DNA of 64,000 nt from Rufibacter latericius (GCF_003721515.1 NZ_RJJD01000008.1:434001-498000); one strand, 5' to 3'. Positions 1 to 8,505 are shown, counted from the first letter of the stretch. Numbers and translations are program-made. Notes: generated by a model from the sequence alone, not told the origin.

Positions 1-151
1 CACCAGATTGGTGAACAAGGGATTGTCCAAGAACTGCATGAAAGTCAGTGAAAGTTATTTTTTGAAGGGCTGTTTCCGCTAACTCAATTGCATTTGAATA
101 AGCGTGAACCTCAAGGAAAGGGTTTATTTGTTCAGCAAAATCAAAGTTCAT
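1..151 (-). CDS. Unknown protein, N-terminal 50 residues (partial)
   Basis: An open frame on the minus strand starts at an ATG at 151 and runs off the window edge. The start is fixed by an in-frame TGA three codons upstream. The translation (begins MNFDFAEQINPFLEVHAYSN, continuing with ELAETALQ and VLGQSLVHQSG) has a balanced helical composition and reads as real protein. I do not recognise the family. It lies downstream of the PolX-like gene in the same direction, with a strong hairpin (161-202) ending only 9 bases before its start codon, which is odd because it leaves little room for a separate promoter. Confidence 0.6.
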   Translation of the reverse strand, partial: MNFDFAEQINPFLEVHAYSNAIELAETALQKITFTDFHAVLGQSLVHQSG

Positions 152-160
152 ATACCATCA

Positions 161-202
161 TTTTTCTCTGACTGAACCTACTAAAGTTCAGTCAGAGAAA
201 AA
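161..202. terminator. Perfect 17-bp hairpin between PolX-like gene and next gene
   Basis: TTTTTCTCTGACTGAAC (161-177) is exactly complementary to 186-202, with an 8-base loop, and each arm ends in an A/T run. This is the shape of a bidirectional intrinsic terminator and it follows the stop of the 224-1933 gene. It ends nine bases before the start codon of the next minus-strand gene, so it could also act as a 5' leader hairpin of that gene. Confidence 0.75.
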
Positions 203-223
203 AGCTTTCGTTATAAACGGCCA

Positions 224-1933
224 TCAAATCCCTTTTGCCCGCTTGCGGTCTTCGAAATAGGCCGCTACTTCATCCCGGGTTTTCGCGTTGAACGTCATCT
301 CCGCCGTTAGTCCGCCTTTGCGGCCTACGAGCACGCCGTACCGCATGTCTTCGTAGCCGCGCATGCTGTGGGCGTCTGGGTTGATGCTGAGCATTACGTT
401 CTGGCTGAGGGCGTATTCAACCCAGCGCCAATCCAGGTCCAGGCGTCTTGGGTTGGCGTTGATTTCAATGATCACCCCGTGCTCAGCGCAGGCGTCAATC
501 ACGGCTTTGTGGTCAATGGGATAGCCTTCGCGACGAAGGAGCAAACGGCCGGTGGGGTGACCCAACATGGTGGTGTACGGGTTCGCGATGGCGGTGAGCA
601 GGCGGTCAGTGGCTTTCACGAGGTCCATTTTCAGGTTGCTGTGGATGGAGGCCACGATGAAGTCAAAAGAAGCCAGTACGTCGTTGTCATAGTCCAGGGC
701 ACCATCGGTCAGGATATCAGACTCAATGCCTTTGAAGATGCGGAAGGGTCCCAGTTGCTGGTTCAGGCGGTCTATTTCTTTGTGCTGCTCTTTGATTCTA
801 AATTCATTCAGGCCGTTGGCATAGTACGCCGATTTGGAGTGGTCGCAGATGCCCAGGTATTGGTAGCCCAGTTGCTGGCAGTGCACCGCCATTTGTTCCA
901 GGGTATGCGCGCCGTCTGAGTAGGTGCTGTGGTTGTGCACGGTGCCTTTCAGGTCTTGGCCGGTGAGCAGGGTGGGCAGCTTGTTTTCTTTGGCCAGTTC
1001 CAGCATCTTAAGGCTTTCGCGCAGCTCGGGGGCAATGTAGGGCAGGTTCACCCGCCGGAAGATCTCCTCTTCAGAAGCAGCGGGCTCGCCGTAGGCCTCA
1101 GCCATGAGCGTGTCCCCGTTGTCGTTCAGGGGTTGGGTCAACCAGGACGGGTGCGCGGAGTACAACAGCACCTGGTTGGCGAAGCGGCGCTCCGGCACTA
1201 AGCGCACCTCCAGTTTCAGATCAGAAGTGTCTACCTGGGCGCGCCACACAAACGGTCCGGATACGGATTCCTGGGGCATGACGCCTGGCAACTCCGTCAG
1301 GAGATCCGGCCATTTGGAATCATCGTGCAGGCTTACCAGGAACTGCAGGGTTTCCACGGTTTCCATGTTGCGGCGCAGGTCGCCTACTACTTCGGCCGAG
1401 GCTGTTTCAGGCCTGTTTTTCAGGAAAGAGAGCAAATCCAGGGCCAGGACCTCGGCCTCGGCCCAAAGCAGTTTGCCTTTGTTGGACTCTGTGTATTGCA
1501 GCCCCTGCAGAATGGTTTCCTGGGTTTTCGCCCCGAAGCCCTTCAGCTTAGAAACCTCGTTTTTCTCGCAGGCCTCCCGCAGCGCCTCAATGGTGTCCAC
1601 GCCCAAGTCTTTCCAGATGGTTTTGATCTTCTTTGGTCCGATGCCCTTGATGTTGAGCATCTGCACCACCCCTTCTGGCGTTGTTTCCAGCAGCCGTTTC
1701 AGGTCAGCGTGGCTGCCCGTCTGAATGGCTTCCATGATCTTGCCGGCCATGCCTTTGCCAATGCCATCTAACTTTTCCAACTGGGCCTGGCTCATCTGGT
1801 GGATGGGCGATTCTATTCGCTCCATCACCATCACGGCACTGGTATAGGATCTTATTTTAAACGGGTTCTCGTCGTGCAGCTCCATCAAAGAAGCCGTGAG
1901 CCGGAACATACGGATGAGTTCTTTATTCTCCAC
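224..1933 (-). CDS. polX: PolX/PHP-family protein with degenerate polymerase motifs
   Basis: The 569-residue protein has the bacterial PolX layout: an N-terminal 8-kDa-like and helix-hairpin-helix region (about 1-150, with GIGKGMAGKI and IKGIGPKKI), a family X polymerase region (about 150-310) and a C-terminal PHP phosphoesterase domain (about 325-565). The PHP metal motifs are intact: HNHSTYSDG at 333-341, then DHS, GIESD, SIHS, GHPTGR and NPDAH. In the polymerase region the GS-x-RR...GDxD signature reads GDLRR...ETLQF (184-198) and the third Asp region reads LEVRLVP (241-247), so the nucleotidyl-transfer carboxylates appear lost. PHP-dependent exonuclease or AP-site activity in DNA repair is plausible; polymerase activity is doubtful. 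A TAnnTTTG box lies at 1959-1966. Confidence 0.9.
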   Translation of the reverse strand: MENKELIRMFRLTASLMELHDENPFKIRSYTSAVMVMERIESPIHQMSQAQLEKLDGIGKGMAGKIMEAIQTGSHADLKRLLETTPEGVVQMLNIKGIGPKKIKTIWKDLGVDTIEALREACEKNEVSKLKGFGAKTQETILQGLQYTESNKGKLLWAEAEVLALDLLSFLKNRPETASAEVVGDLRRNMETVETLQFLVSLHDDSKWPDLLTELPGVMPQESVSGPFVWRAQVDTSDLKLEVRLVPERRFANQVLLYSAHPSWLTQPLNDNGDTLMAEAYGEPAASEEEIFRRVNLPYIAPELRESLKMLELAKENKLPTLLTGQDLKGTVHNHSTYSDGAHTLEQMAVHCQQLGYQYLGICDHSKSAYYANGLNEFRIKEQHKEIDRLNQQLGPFRIFKGIESDILTDGALDYDNDVLASFDFIVASIHSNLKMDLVKATDRLLTAIANPYTTMLGHPTGRLLLRREGYPIDHKAVIDACAEHGVIIEINANPRRLDLDWRWVEYALSQNVMLSINPDAHSMRGYEDMRYGVLVGRKGGLTAEMTFNAKTRDEVAAYFEDRKRAKGI

Positions 1934-1958
1934 GGTGCGGTTGTGAAAGGGGTTCTGA

Positions 1959-1966
1959 CAAAGATA
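1959..1966 (-). promoter_or_regulatory. Bacteroidetes -7 box upstream of the PolX-like gene
   Basis: CAAAGATA on the plus strand reads TATCTTTG on the minus strand, matching the Bacteroidetes -7 consensus TAnnTTTG, 26 bases before the start codon. No clear -33 TTTG is visible. Confidence 0.5.
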
Positions 1967-1984
1967 GGAACATACTGCGTATGT

Positions 1985-2197
1985 TAGTCCTGAGTTCTGA
2001 GTCTTGAGTGCTGAGTATTATGTGAGGTTGGGGAGTTCTTGGTCTTGAATCTTAAGTTGTAAATGGTAAACGGGATTAAAATCGGCAAAGCCGATTTAGG
2101 CATGTTTTCCAGATAAGGGTTTCAAAAGACTGTAATTAGAATCTATCCCAACTTATATTTGCCCTACTCAGGACTCAAGGCTCAGAACTCAAGACTA
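1985..2197. repeat. MITE-like element with 33-bp imperfect terminal inverted repeats
   Basis: The left arm 1985-2017 (TAGTCCTGAGTTCTGAGTC...) is complementary to the right arm 2165-2197 at about 30 of 33 positions. Each arm is built from a repeated GAGT-C-TGAGT word. The 147-bp centre is non-coding, and a TATATTTG promoter-like box (2154-2161) abuts the right arm. No coding capacity and no transposase. Confidence 0.7.
2154..2161 (+). promoter_or_regulatory. Bacteroidetes -7 box (TATATTTG)
   Basis: TATATTTG matches TAnnTTTG. It lies 93 bases upstream of the small secreted protein gene at 2255 and directly beside the right arm of the inverted-repeat element, so the transcript would begin inside that arm. 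Confidence 0.5.
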
Positions 2198-2254
2198 TTT
2201 TTTATATTGTGGCAGGATTGTCAGTGGCCTATTGCCGGGATACTCCTTACGGGT

Positions 2255-2650
2255 ATGAAACACTTCTTTTTGCTGAGTCTGCTGGCGCTGGTTTTGATGG
2301 CGGCCAAGTGCGGGGCCGGGCCTGAGTTACCGGCCGCAGTGTACGGGAATACCTGGCTCAATTCCTATGAAGAAGACTCGGCCGATGTGAAGTTTTACCG
2401 CCCGAATACTTTTGATTTTCCGCCCTCACGGGGCCGCACCGGGTTTATGATAGAGCAAGACGGCAGGTTCCTGCGGTACGGCATCGCCCCGACCGATGGG
2501 TTGGAAGAACAGCCCGGCAGGTGGGAAGCGCAGGGCAAGGATCGCTTGCTCATTACCTATGACAATCCCAAACACACCCCGGAAGAACTGGAGATTATCT
2601 CGGCTACAGCAGAGTTGATCAAAGTCCGGCGGAAAGAAACCCAGAAATAG
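2255..2650 (+). CDS. Small secreted protein, unknown function
   Basis: A 131-residue protein starting MKHFFLLSLLALVLMAAKC, a clear export signal. The Cys could suggest a lipoprotein, but the Lys before it does not fit a standard lipobox. The frame is open upstream to 2159, but that part lies on the inverted-repeat arm, so the ATG at 2255 is preferred. The mature part is polar with paired Trp, Tyr and Gly residues (NTWLNSYEED, GRWEAQGKD, LLITYDN) that resemble a small lipocalin-like beta fold of the kind used in Bacteroidetes for expected-size metal or lipid binding proteins. That resemblance is weak and I assign no function. Confidence 0.7.
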   Translation: MKHFFLLSLLALVLMAAKCGAGPELPAAVYGNTWLNSYEEDSADVKFYRPNTFDFPPSRGRTGFMIEQDGRFLRYGIAPTDGLEEQPGRWEAQGKDRLLITYDNPKHTPEELEIISATAELIKVRRKETQK

Positions 2651-2673
2651 ATACCTTTTACCTTTAACCGTGG

Positions 2674-2711
2674 CAAGTGCTTTTCTCCTTTGGGGCGGCG
2701 CACTTGTTTTT
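2674..2711 (+). terminator. Possible terminator between the secreted protein and EVE genes
   Basis: CAAGTGC (2674-2680) pairs with GCACTTG (2700-2706), followed by TTTTTA. The stem is short and the loop 19 bases, so it is a weak call. It ends ten bases before the EVE start codon and could instead be a leader structure. Confidence 0.35.
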
Positions 2712-2720
2712 AGCTTACCT

Positions 2721-3125
2721 ATGAACTATTGGCTTGTTAAAACCGAACCTGAAAAATACGCCTGGTCTGATTTAGAACGCGATACAAAAACCACCTGGGA
2801 CGGGGTTAGAAACTTCCAGGCCCGCAACAACCTCCAGAAAATGCAGCAGAACGATCTGGTGCTCTATTACCACAGCGTTTCTGAGAAGTCTATTGTGGGA
2901 GTTGCCAAAGTTGCCCAGGAAGCTTTCCAGGACCCTACCACGCCAGAAACCCAATGGGTGGCGGTGACCCTGGTTCCTGAGCAGGCGCTTGCCAGGCCCG
3001 TAACCCTGGATCAGATCAAAAAAGAAGAGCGACTCCAGAACATCGCACTGCTGCGTCAGTCGCGGTTATCGGTGATACCCTTAACGCCAGAAGAGTTTGA
3101 TATTCTGCTCACTATGGGCCAGTAG
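2721..3125 (+). CDS. EVE domain-containing protein
   Basis: A 134-residue protein matching the EVE (PUA-like) family along its whole length: MNYWLVKTEPEKYAWSDL at the start, TTWDGVRNFQARNNLQ around 23-38, then LVLYYHSVSEKSIVGVAKV. EVE domains have a PUA-like fold and are thought to recognise modified bases in DNA or RNA; the human relative is THYN1. The frame is open upstream to 2670, but family members begin at MNYWL, so the ATG at 2721 is chosen. No modification enzyme sits beside it. Confidence 0.92.
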   Translation: MNYWLVKTEPEKYAWSDLERDTKTTWDGVRNFQARNNLQKMQQNDLVLYYHSVSEKSIVGVAKVAQEAFQDPTTPETQWVAVTLVPEQALARPVTLDQIKKEERLQNIALLRQSRLSVIPLTPEEFDILLTMGQ

Positions 3126-3193
3126 CCAGCGTAAAACATCTGGCGCGTTTTGGCGTTTTTAGTGAGTTCCCTGTCATTTCATAAAAACACCTT

Positions 3194-4744
3194 ATGCCCG
3201 CACCCATTAGAAGAAATTCTTGGCGGTACTTGTTTCTCCTGCTCTGCTGGGGCGTGGCCTTCTCTGCCCAGGCCCGTCAGAAAAAAGAGAAAGACAAAGA
3301 GAAGCCTGCCCCTCCTGCCCAGACCCATCGGGCAGAAATAGAGAGCGACTCTTATGAAGATGAACATACGGTGCATGCCTTGCCAGACACGGCCCTGCTG
3401 GTGGTGTCTACCAAACGCAACGGCTGGTTTGGCAAGGATGATTTTGTGCTTACCAAATATGACCGGGAGCTCAAACAACTCTGGCAAACCAAATACGAGC
3501 ACAAGACAAACCACACGCTGCTATTTGTGGCCTCAGAGCGCAAAATGGCCTACCTGCTGTTTTCTACCCCCAGCAGCAAGAAACTGATGCTGCACAAGGT
3601 GAACGCCACTACCGGGGTAGCCACTTTCACGGAGCACACCTTGCCCAGTTCCTACATCAGCATCAAAGAAATGGCGGTCCTGGATGGGCAGGTGTTCCTG
3701 AACGGCCTGGACCGCGATAACCTGAACATGATGCGCCTGGACCCGAACGCGGACGAGATAAAATTGCTGCCCGCCGTTTACGGGATGGAAGACGATCTGG
3801 GGGAGTTCAGGGTAGATACCCTTACCCACGCGGTGGAGTTTGTGGTAGCTGAATCGAATGGCTGGCGGTCAAGGGTGCAGACCAAGCGCCTTAACTCCAA
3901 GGGCGATGTGATTGGCACGTACTTCATCCAGCCCCCTATGGATTACCGGAATGATAACACTCTGCAGGCAGGCCGCCTCACTCCCGGTGACACCCTGACC
4001 AAAATCCTGCTGGGCACGTTTGGGCACCGCACTTCGGTTTTCTCAAAGGGTTTGTTTTCCAGTGATCTGGCGGGCAACGTGCAGTACTTTGATTTCAGCA
4101 AACTGGAGAACTTCTTTGAGTACCTGGGCCCGCGGGCGCAGCGGCGCATGAAAGCCAAATTTGCCCGCCAGGAAGCCAAAGGCAAACCCATGGTGCTGCG
4201 CTACCGCATGTTCCTGCACCCGGTTATGCCGCATCCGCTGGGTTATGCGCTGGTAGGGGAAATTTACTACCCGCAGTACCGAAGCGGCAGCCTCAATCAA
4301 TACACCACCATCACCGGCCGGTACCCAGACCTACGCCAAACCAGAAGCACGTTTGACGGGTATCGGTTTACCCACGCCATTGTCTGCGTCTTTGACAAGC
4401 AGGGAAAACTGCTCTGGGACAACGCTTACAAGCTCAAAAACGAAACCTACCCAGAACTTGCCCCAACCGTAGAAGCCGGCGTGACACCAGAAGGCAATGT
4501 TTCACTGGTTTTCCCCGAGGAAGAATACATCTGGTACAAGACCCTGAAACCAAACGTAGCCATCTCCAACGAAGAGAAGGTGGAGGTGCGCCTAAAAGAC
4601 GAAACAGAGAAAAGGATCTCCAGCAACAGCGAGGGCATCCTGCGGTGGTACGGCAGCAACTTCATTGCCTTCGGGTTCCAGCGCATTAAACCGGAGCACG
4701 GGCAGGCACGCACCGTCTTCTACCTCCAGAACATGGTTTTCTGA
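3194..4744 (+). CDS. Secreted protein of unknown function, paralogue 1
   Basis: A 516-residue protein with a signal peptide (YLFLLLCWGVAFSAQA, about 12-27) and then a Lys/Pro-rich linker. The rest is rich in short beta-strand-like segments (VVSTKRNGW, FVLTKYDREL, LLFVASERKMAYLLF, ACVFDKQGKLLWDN) that suggest a repeated beta-propeller-like exported domain. I do not recognise a named family. The next gene (4972-6525) is a full-length paralogue with many identical blocks, for example LGEFRVDTLTHA, VQTKRLN and GTFGHRT, and the same C-terminus (RTVFYLQNM), so this is a tandem duplication. Confidence 0.85.
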   Translation: MPAPIRRNSWRYLFLLLCWGVAFSAQARQKKEKDKEKPAPPAQTHRAEIESDSYEDEHTVHALPDTALLVVSTKRNGWFGKDDFVLTKYDRELKQLWQTKYEHKTNHTLLFVASERKMAYLLFSTPSSKKLMLHKVNATTGVATFTEHTLPSSYISIKEMAVLDGQVFLNGLDRDNLNMMRLDPNADEIKLLPAVYGMEDDLGEFRVDTLTHAVEFVVAESNGWRSRVQTKRLNSKGDVIGTYFIQPPMDYRNDNTLQAGRLTPGDTLTKILLGTFGHRTSVFSKGLFSSDLAGNVQYFDFSKLENFFEYLGPRAQRRMKAKFARQEAKGKPMVLRYRMFLHPVMPHPLGYALVGEIYYPQYRSGSLNQYTTITGRYPDLRQTRSTFDGYRFTHAIVCVFDKQGKLLWDNAYKLKNETYPELAPTVEAGVTPEGNVSLVFPEEEYIWYKTLKPNVAISNEEKVEVRLKDETEKRISSNSEGILRWYGSNFIAFGFQRIKPEHGQARTVFYLQNMVF

Positions 4745-4971
4745 TCATCTTCTTAGTTTGGGTTCACCTCAGTTTCTTGCCCCTTTTCCTAAACCAACGC
4801 CAAAACCGTTGCACGACTTTGAGGGCTTAAGACGACTTTTGTCTTCCTGCAAGCGCTATAAAAATTTGAGACTTCCTTTTAGGAGCCAAGCACAAATCTG
4901 AAAAGATATGGGCTGGGATGATGACTTTATATTAATTTATAATTATATTAAGTCAGACTAGCTCTTTTTGT

Positions 4972-6525
4972 ATGCGTCTCGTCCCCAGATGTACACATCA
5001 GCCGTACCTCATGCTCCTCCTGCTTTGCTGGAGCATGGCCTTTGCTGCGCAGGCGCGCCAGAAAAACAAAGTCAGGGTAAGGTCGAATCCTCCGGCTCAG
5101 ACCTATCGGGTGGAGGTGGAAAGCAGTCCTTTTGATGACAAACACCTGGTTCATGTCCTACCCGATAGCGGCGTGCTGGTGGTCTCTACCAAGCGCCTTG
5201 GAGGGACTGAAAGGCAGGAATTTAAACTCACTAAATACAACAAAGAGCTTAAACCTGTCTGGAAAACAAACTACGGCCACACGTCAGACCAAACGCTCTT
5301 ATTGGTTGCCTCTGAGCGAAAAACCCTGTACCTGCTGTTTTACGCACTCAACAACCAGAAAGTACTGCTCCATCAAGTAAACAATGCCACGGGTATGGGC
5401 ACAGTGAGTGAGCACACGCTGCCTTCGGCTAGCCTCACCCCCCAAGAAATGAAGGCGTTGGACGGCCAGGTGTTTCTGAACGGGCTGGAGAAGAACAACC
5501 ATACCATCCTGCACCTGAACCCGGCGCAAAAGGAGGTAAAGATTCTGCATGCCTCACTTGGTCTGGAAGAATTAGGAGAGTTCAGGGTAGACACCTTGAC
5601 GCATGCGCTGGAACTTGTGCTAACCGAGTCTAATGGTGCGCGCTCGCGGGTGCAAACCAAACGCCTAAACGCAAAGGGCGAAGTCATAGGCACGTATTTT
5701 GTCCAGCCCCAGATGGAGTTCCGGACAGAAAACACCCTGCAAGGTGCCCGCCTGGCTCCCGGAGATACATTGAGAAAGGTTTTGGTGGGCACTTTCGGGC
5801 ACCGCACTTTTTCTTTCTCCAAGGGTTTGTTCACCAGCCATCTGGGGGGCAATACCAGGTACTTTGATTTTAGCAAGCTCCGGCATTTCTTTGAGTACCT
5901 CTCTCCCAGGAAAGAACGTCGGATGAAAGCGAAATTCGCCCGTCATGAAGCAAAGGAGAAACCGCTTTTGCTGCGGCATCGCGTACTGCTACACCCCGTT
6001 ATGCCGCACCCGATGGGTTACGCCATTGTTGGAGAGGTTTATTACCCGGAATACAAAAACACGGCCCGAAACCTGTACAACGGCGCCTATGGTCGCGAGT
6101 CAGACACGCTGCAATCAGGTAAAAGTCCGTATGATGCCTATCGGTTCACGCATGCCATCGCCTGTGTTTTTGACTGGGAGGGCAACCTTTTGTGGGATAA
6201 TTCCTACCGACTTAAAAACGAAACCTACCAAGAACCCACTTCTATTGTTAAAGCAGGCGTTTCGCCGGAAGGCAATATCACCCTGGTGTACCCCGAGGAG
6301 GAATACATTAGGTACAAAACCCTGAAACCGAACGTTTCTGGCGCCAACGAGGAAAAAGTGGAGGTAAGATTACAGGAAGCCTCTGAAAAACTATACGCCA
6401 GCAATGAAGGCGGGATTCTTCATTGGTACGGAGGTAACTTTGTGGCCTATGGGTTCCAGCGCATCAAACCCAAGCAGGGACAACCCCGCACGGTCTTCTA
6501 CCTGCAGAATATGACGTTTGAGTAA
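4972..6525 (+). CDS. Secreted protein of unknown function, paralogue 2
   Basis: A 517-residue tandem paralogue of the preceding gene, similar from the signal peptide (MLLLLCWSMAFAAQA) to the last residues (RTVFYLQNMTFE). The most conserved parts are the central LGEFRVDTLTHALELV stretch, GTYFVQPQ, GTFGHRTFSFSKGLF and the LRHRVLLHPVMPHPMGYA block. The 227-bp gap before it ends in a very AT-rich tract (about 4920-4960) that probably holds its own promoter, although no clean TAnnTTTG is present. It ends 18 bases from the convergent nhaA stop codon. Confidence 0.85.
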   Translation: MRLVPRCTHQPYLMLLLLCWSMAFAAQARQKNKVRVRSNPPAQTYRVEVESSPFDDKHLVHVLPDSGVLVVSTKRLGGTERQEFKLTKYNKELKPVWKTNYGHTSDQTLLLVASERKTLYLLFYALNNQKVLLHQVNNATGMGTVSEHTLPSASLTPQEMKALDGQVFLNGLEKNNHTILHLNPAQKEVKILHASLGLEELGEFRVDTLTHALELVLTESNGARSRVQTKRLNAKGEVIGTYFVQPQMEFRTENTLQGARLAPGDTLRKVLVGTFGHRTFSFSKGLFTSHLGGNTRYFDFSKLRHFFEYLSPRKERRMKAKFARHEAKEKPLLLRHRVLLHPVMPHPMGYAIVGEVYYPEYKNTARNLYNGAYGRESDTLQSGKSPYDAYRFTHAIACVFDWEGNLLWDNSYRLKNETYQEPTSIVKAGVSPEGNITLVYPEEEYIRYKTLKPNVSGANEEKVEVRLQEASEKLYASNEGGILHWYGGNFVAYGFQRIKPKQGQPRTVFYLQNMTFE

Positions 6526-6543
6526 GTAACCTCTTCTGGATTT

Positions 6544-7722
6544 TTACCGGGTAAGGCTCTTGACAGAGACTGCCCGCAGCATGAAAAAGCCCAAAAGACC
6601 AGACAGCACTGAAGCCACTAAAATAGAGAACTTGGCTGCGGTTTGGTGAACAGGGTCTGAGAAGGAAAGCAGGGCAATAAAGATAGACATAGTGAACCCT
6701 ATCCCGGCTAACAAGCCCAAGCCCACCACCATTTTCCAGTTGACGCCGGTTGGCAGAACGCTCACCCTTAATTTAACGGCCAGCCAACTTGTAAGCAGGA
6801 TTCCGATGGGTTTTCCCAAAAGTAGCCCTAAAACGATTCCCATGCCCAACGGACTTAACAGCCCCTCCACCATACCGGCCTCAAACCGAATGTTGGTGTT
6901 CACCAAAGCAAAAATGGGCATGATGAGAAAGTTGACGGGTTTGGTAAGCGCATGTTCCAGTTTCTCCAGCGGAGACTCCTTTGCATCTGGAGTAGTAGGG
7001 ATGGTCAGTGCGGTGAGTACCCCGGCAATAGTGGCGTGTATGCCCGAGTGGTGAATGAAGTACCACATGAAAAGACCTGGCACCAGGTAAAAGACCAGTG
7101 ACTTCACCCCAAACCGGTTAAACAGCAGCAACAGCAAGAGAATACCGCCGGCGTAAAGCAAGTAAGTGCCGTGAAGCCCCTCTGAATAGAAGACAGCAAT
7201 TACCACAATCGCACCCAGATCGTCTACAATGGCTAGGGCGGTTAAGAAGATTTTTAATCCTGTGGGCACCCTGCTTCCCAGCAGAGAAAGTAATCCAATG
7301 GCAAAGGCGATGTCCGTGGCCATGGGGATGCCCCAGCCGCTAGCGGTGTCTGTACCTGCATTGATGAGGGCATAGATGCCGGCGGGAACCAACATCCCTC
7401 CCACTGCAGCGAAAACAGGCAGGGCGGCCTTCCGCAAAGAGGAAAGTTCGCCTTCCAGCATTTCGCGCTTTATTTCCAGCCCTACCAGCAGAAAGAAAAT
7501 AGCCATAAGCCCATCATTCACCCAAAGAAGGAAGGAGTACTTGAGGTGAAGTTGCCCAGACTCAAATCCTAGCTCGGTCTGCAGAAGATTGGCGAAGACG
7601 TCGCCCCAGGCAGAGTTAGCGATCAGCAGTGAAATAACCAGGGAAATGATCAGAATGATACCACCAGCGGAGGCTGACCGGAAAAAATCAGGGAATACTT
7701 TGAGGTTGATGAAATTTGCCAT
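6544..7722 (-). CDS. nhaA: Na+/H+ antiporter NhaA
   Basis: A 392-residue inner-membrane protein with about twelve hydrophobic segments. The NhaA signatures are all present: LLVGLEIKREMLEGEL (78-93), GIPMATDIAFAIG (131-143, Asp137) and ALAIVDDLGAI (162-172, Asp167/Asp168). These correspond to Asp133, Asp163 and Asp164 of the E. coli enzyme, which bind and exchange sodium for protons. The protein sets cytoplasmic pH and sodium. It is a single gene, convergent with the secreted-protein pair. A TAGGTTTG box at 7727-7734 sits only five bases from the start codon, which would imply an almost leaderless mRNA or be chance. Confidence 0.97.
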   Translation of the reverse strand: MANFINLKVFPDFFRSASAGGIILIISLVISLLIANSAWGDVFANLLQTELGFESGQLHLKYSFLLWVNDGLMAIFFLLVGLEIKREMLEGELSSLRKAALPVFAAVGGMLVPAGIYALINAGTDTASGWGIPMATDIAFAIGLLSLLGSRVPTGLKIFLTALAIVDDLGAIVVIAVFYSEGLHGTYLLYAGGILLLLLLFNRFGVKSLVFYLVPGLFMWYFIHHSGIHATIAGVLTALTIPTTPDAKESPLEKLEHALTKPVNFLIMPIFALVNTNIRFEAGMVEGLLSPLGMGIVLGLLLGKPIGILLTSWLAVKLRVSVLPTGVNWKMVVGLGLLAGIGFTMSIFIALLSFSDPVHQTAAKFSILVASVLSGLLGFFMLRAVSVKSLTR

Positions 7723-7884
7723 AACTCAAACCTACGGCAAAATCTCCTTGGGGTAGAAGTGTTTTTCTAAATTAGCCAGCAGCTACTCTGCTGCTCCTGA
7801 GCCCTAAGGGCAAGAATCGTTGTCTGTGCTGTCAGAAATACAACTTTTGAAAAGACAGATCAGAGAAGAGAAAAATTGCGCTCT

Positions 7885-7918
7885 TTTGCCCTTCGCTACG
7901 GGTAAGTCTTTATATTTG
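7885..7918 (+). promoter_or_regulatory. Promoter of pyrRB (TTTG-N22-TATATTTG)
   Basis: TTTG at 7885-7888 and TATATTTG at 7911-7918 are separated by 22 bases, close to the Bacteroidetes -33/-7 arrangement. The pyrR start codon follows 14 bases after the -7 box, so the untranslated leader must be very short. Confidence 0.6.
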
Positions 7919-7932
7919 CCCAAAACCCGGCC

Positions 7933-8505
7933 ATGCACAAACGCCTCATTGTTCCGCACGCACTGTTTCAGATCATGATCCGGCGCCTGGCGCACCAGCT
8001 CATAGAGACGCACCGCGATTTTTCAGATTCCGTTATCCTGGGACTGCAGCCCCGCGGCATTTTCGTGGCCGACCGTCTGCAGCAGACCCTCCAGGAGATT
8101 CTGGGCATCACCGTACAAACCGGCTACCTGGACATTACCTTCCACCGCGATGATTTCCGCCGCCGGTCTACCCCGTTAGCGCCCAATGCCACAAAAGTTG
8201 ATTTTAGTCTGGAAGGCAAACGTGTGATTCTGGTGGACGATGTGCTCTACACCGGCCGCTCGGTTCGGGCTGCCATGGATGCCATGATTTCTTACGGCAG
8301 GCCGGCCCAGGTAGAACTATTGGTACTCATTGATCGGCAATACACCCGCGATCTGCCCATTGAAGCCACCTATATAGGTCAGCGCGTAGATTCCCTGCAC
8401 TCGCAGCGGGTGGAAGTGACCTGGCAGAGTCCAGAATCTGCGGAGGATGTCATCTGGCTTCATACCCTTACCCCAGAACAAGAAGAACCCCATGCAACAG
8501 CTTAG
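7933..8505 (+). CDS. pyrR: PyrR-type bifunctional regulator / uracil phosphoribosyltransferase
   Basis: A 190-residue type I phosphoribosyltransferase with the PRPP loop RVILVDDVLYTGRSV (97-111) and the PyrR features LQPRGIFVADRL and QTGYLDITFHRDDFRRR. In Firmicutes PyrR binds the pyrimidine operon leader RNA and also converts uracil and PRPP to UMP. Here the gene starts about 14 bases after a promoter box, with no space for an attenuator leader, so the catalytic role or regulation elsewhere is more likely. Its last 14 bases overlap pyrB, which fixes a pyrRB operon. Confidence 0.93.
   Translation: MHKRLIVPHALFQIMIRRLAHQLIETHRDFSDSVILGLQPRGIFVADRLQQTLQEILGITVQTGYLDITFHRDDFRRRSTPLAPNATKVDFSLEGKRVILVDDVLYTGRSVRAAMDAMISYGRPAQVELLVLIDRQYTRDLPIEATYIGQRVDSLHSQRVEVTWQSPESAEDVIWLHTLTPEQEEPHATA

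Noticed and set aside
2159-2254. N-terminal extension of the small secreted protein
   Set aside because: The extra residues are encoded by the arm of an inverted-repeat element and would destroy the signal peptide; the ATG at 2255 fits better.
7727-7734. TAGGTTTG as the nhaA promoter
   Set aside because: Only five bases from the start codon and without a -33 element; it could be a leaderless start but chance is just as likely, so no separate feature was made.
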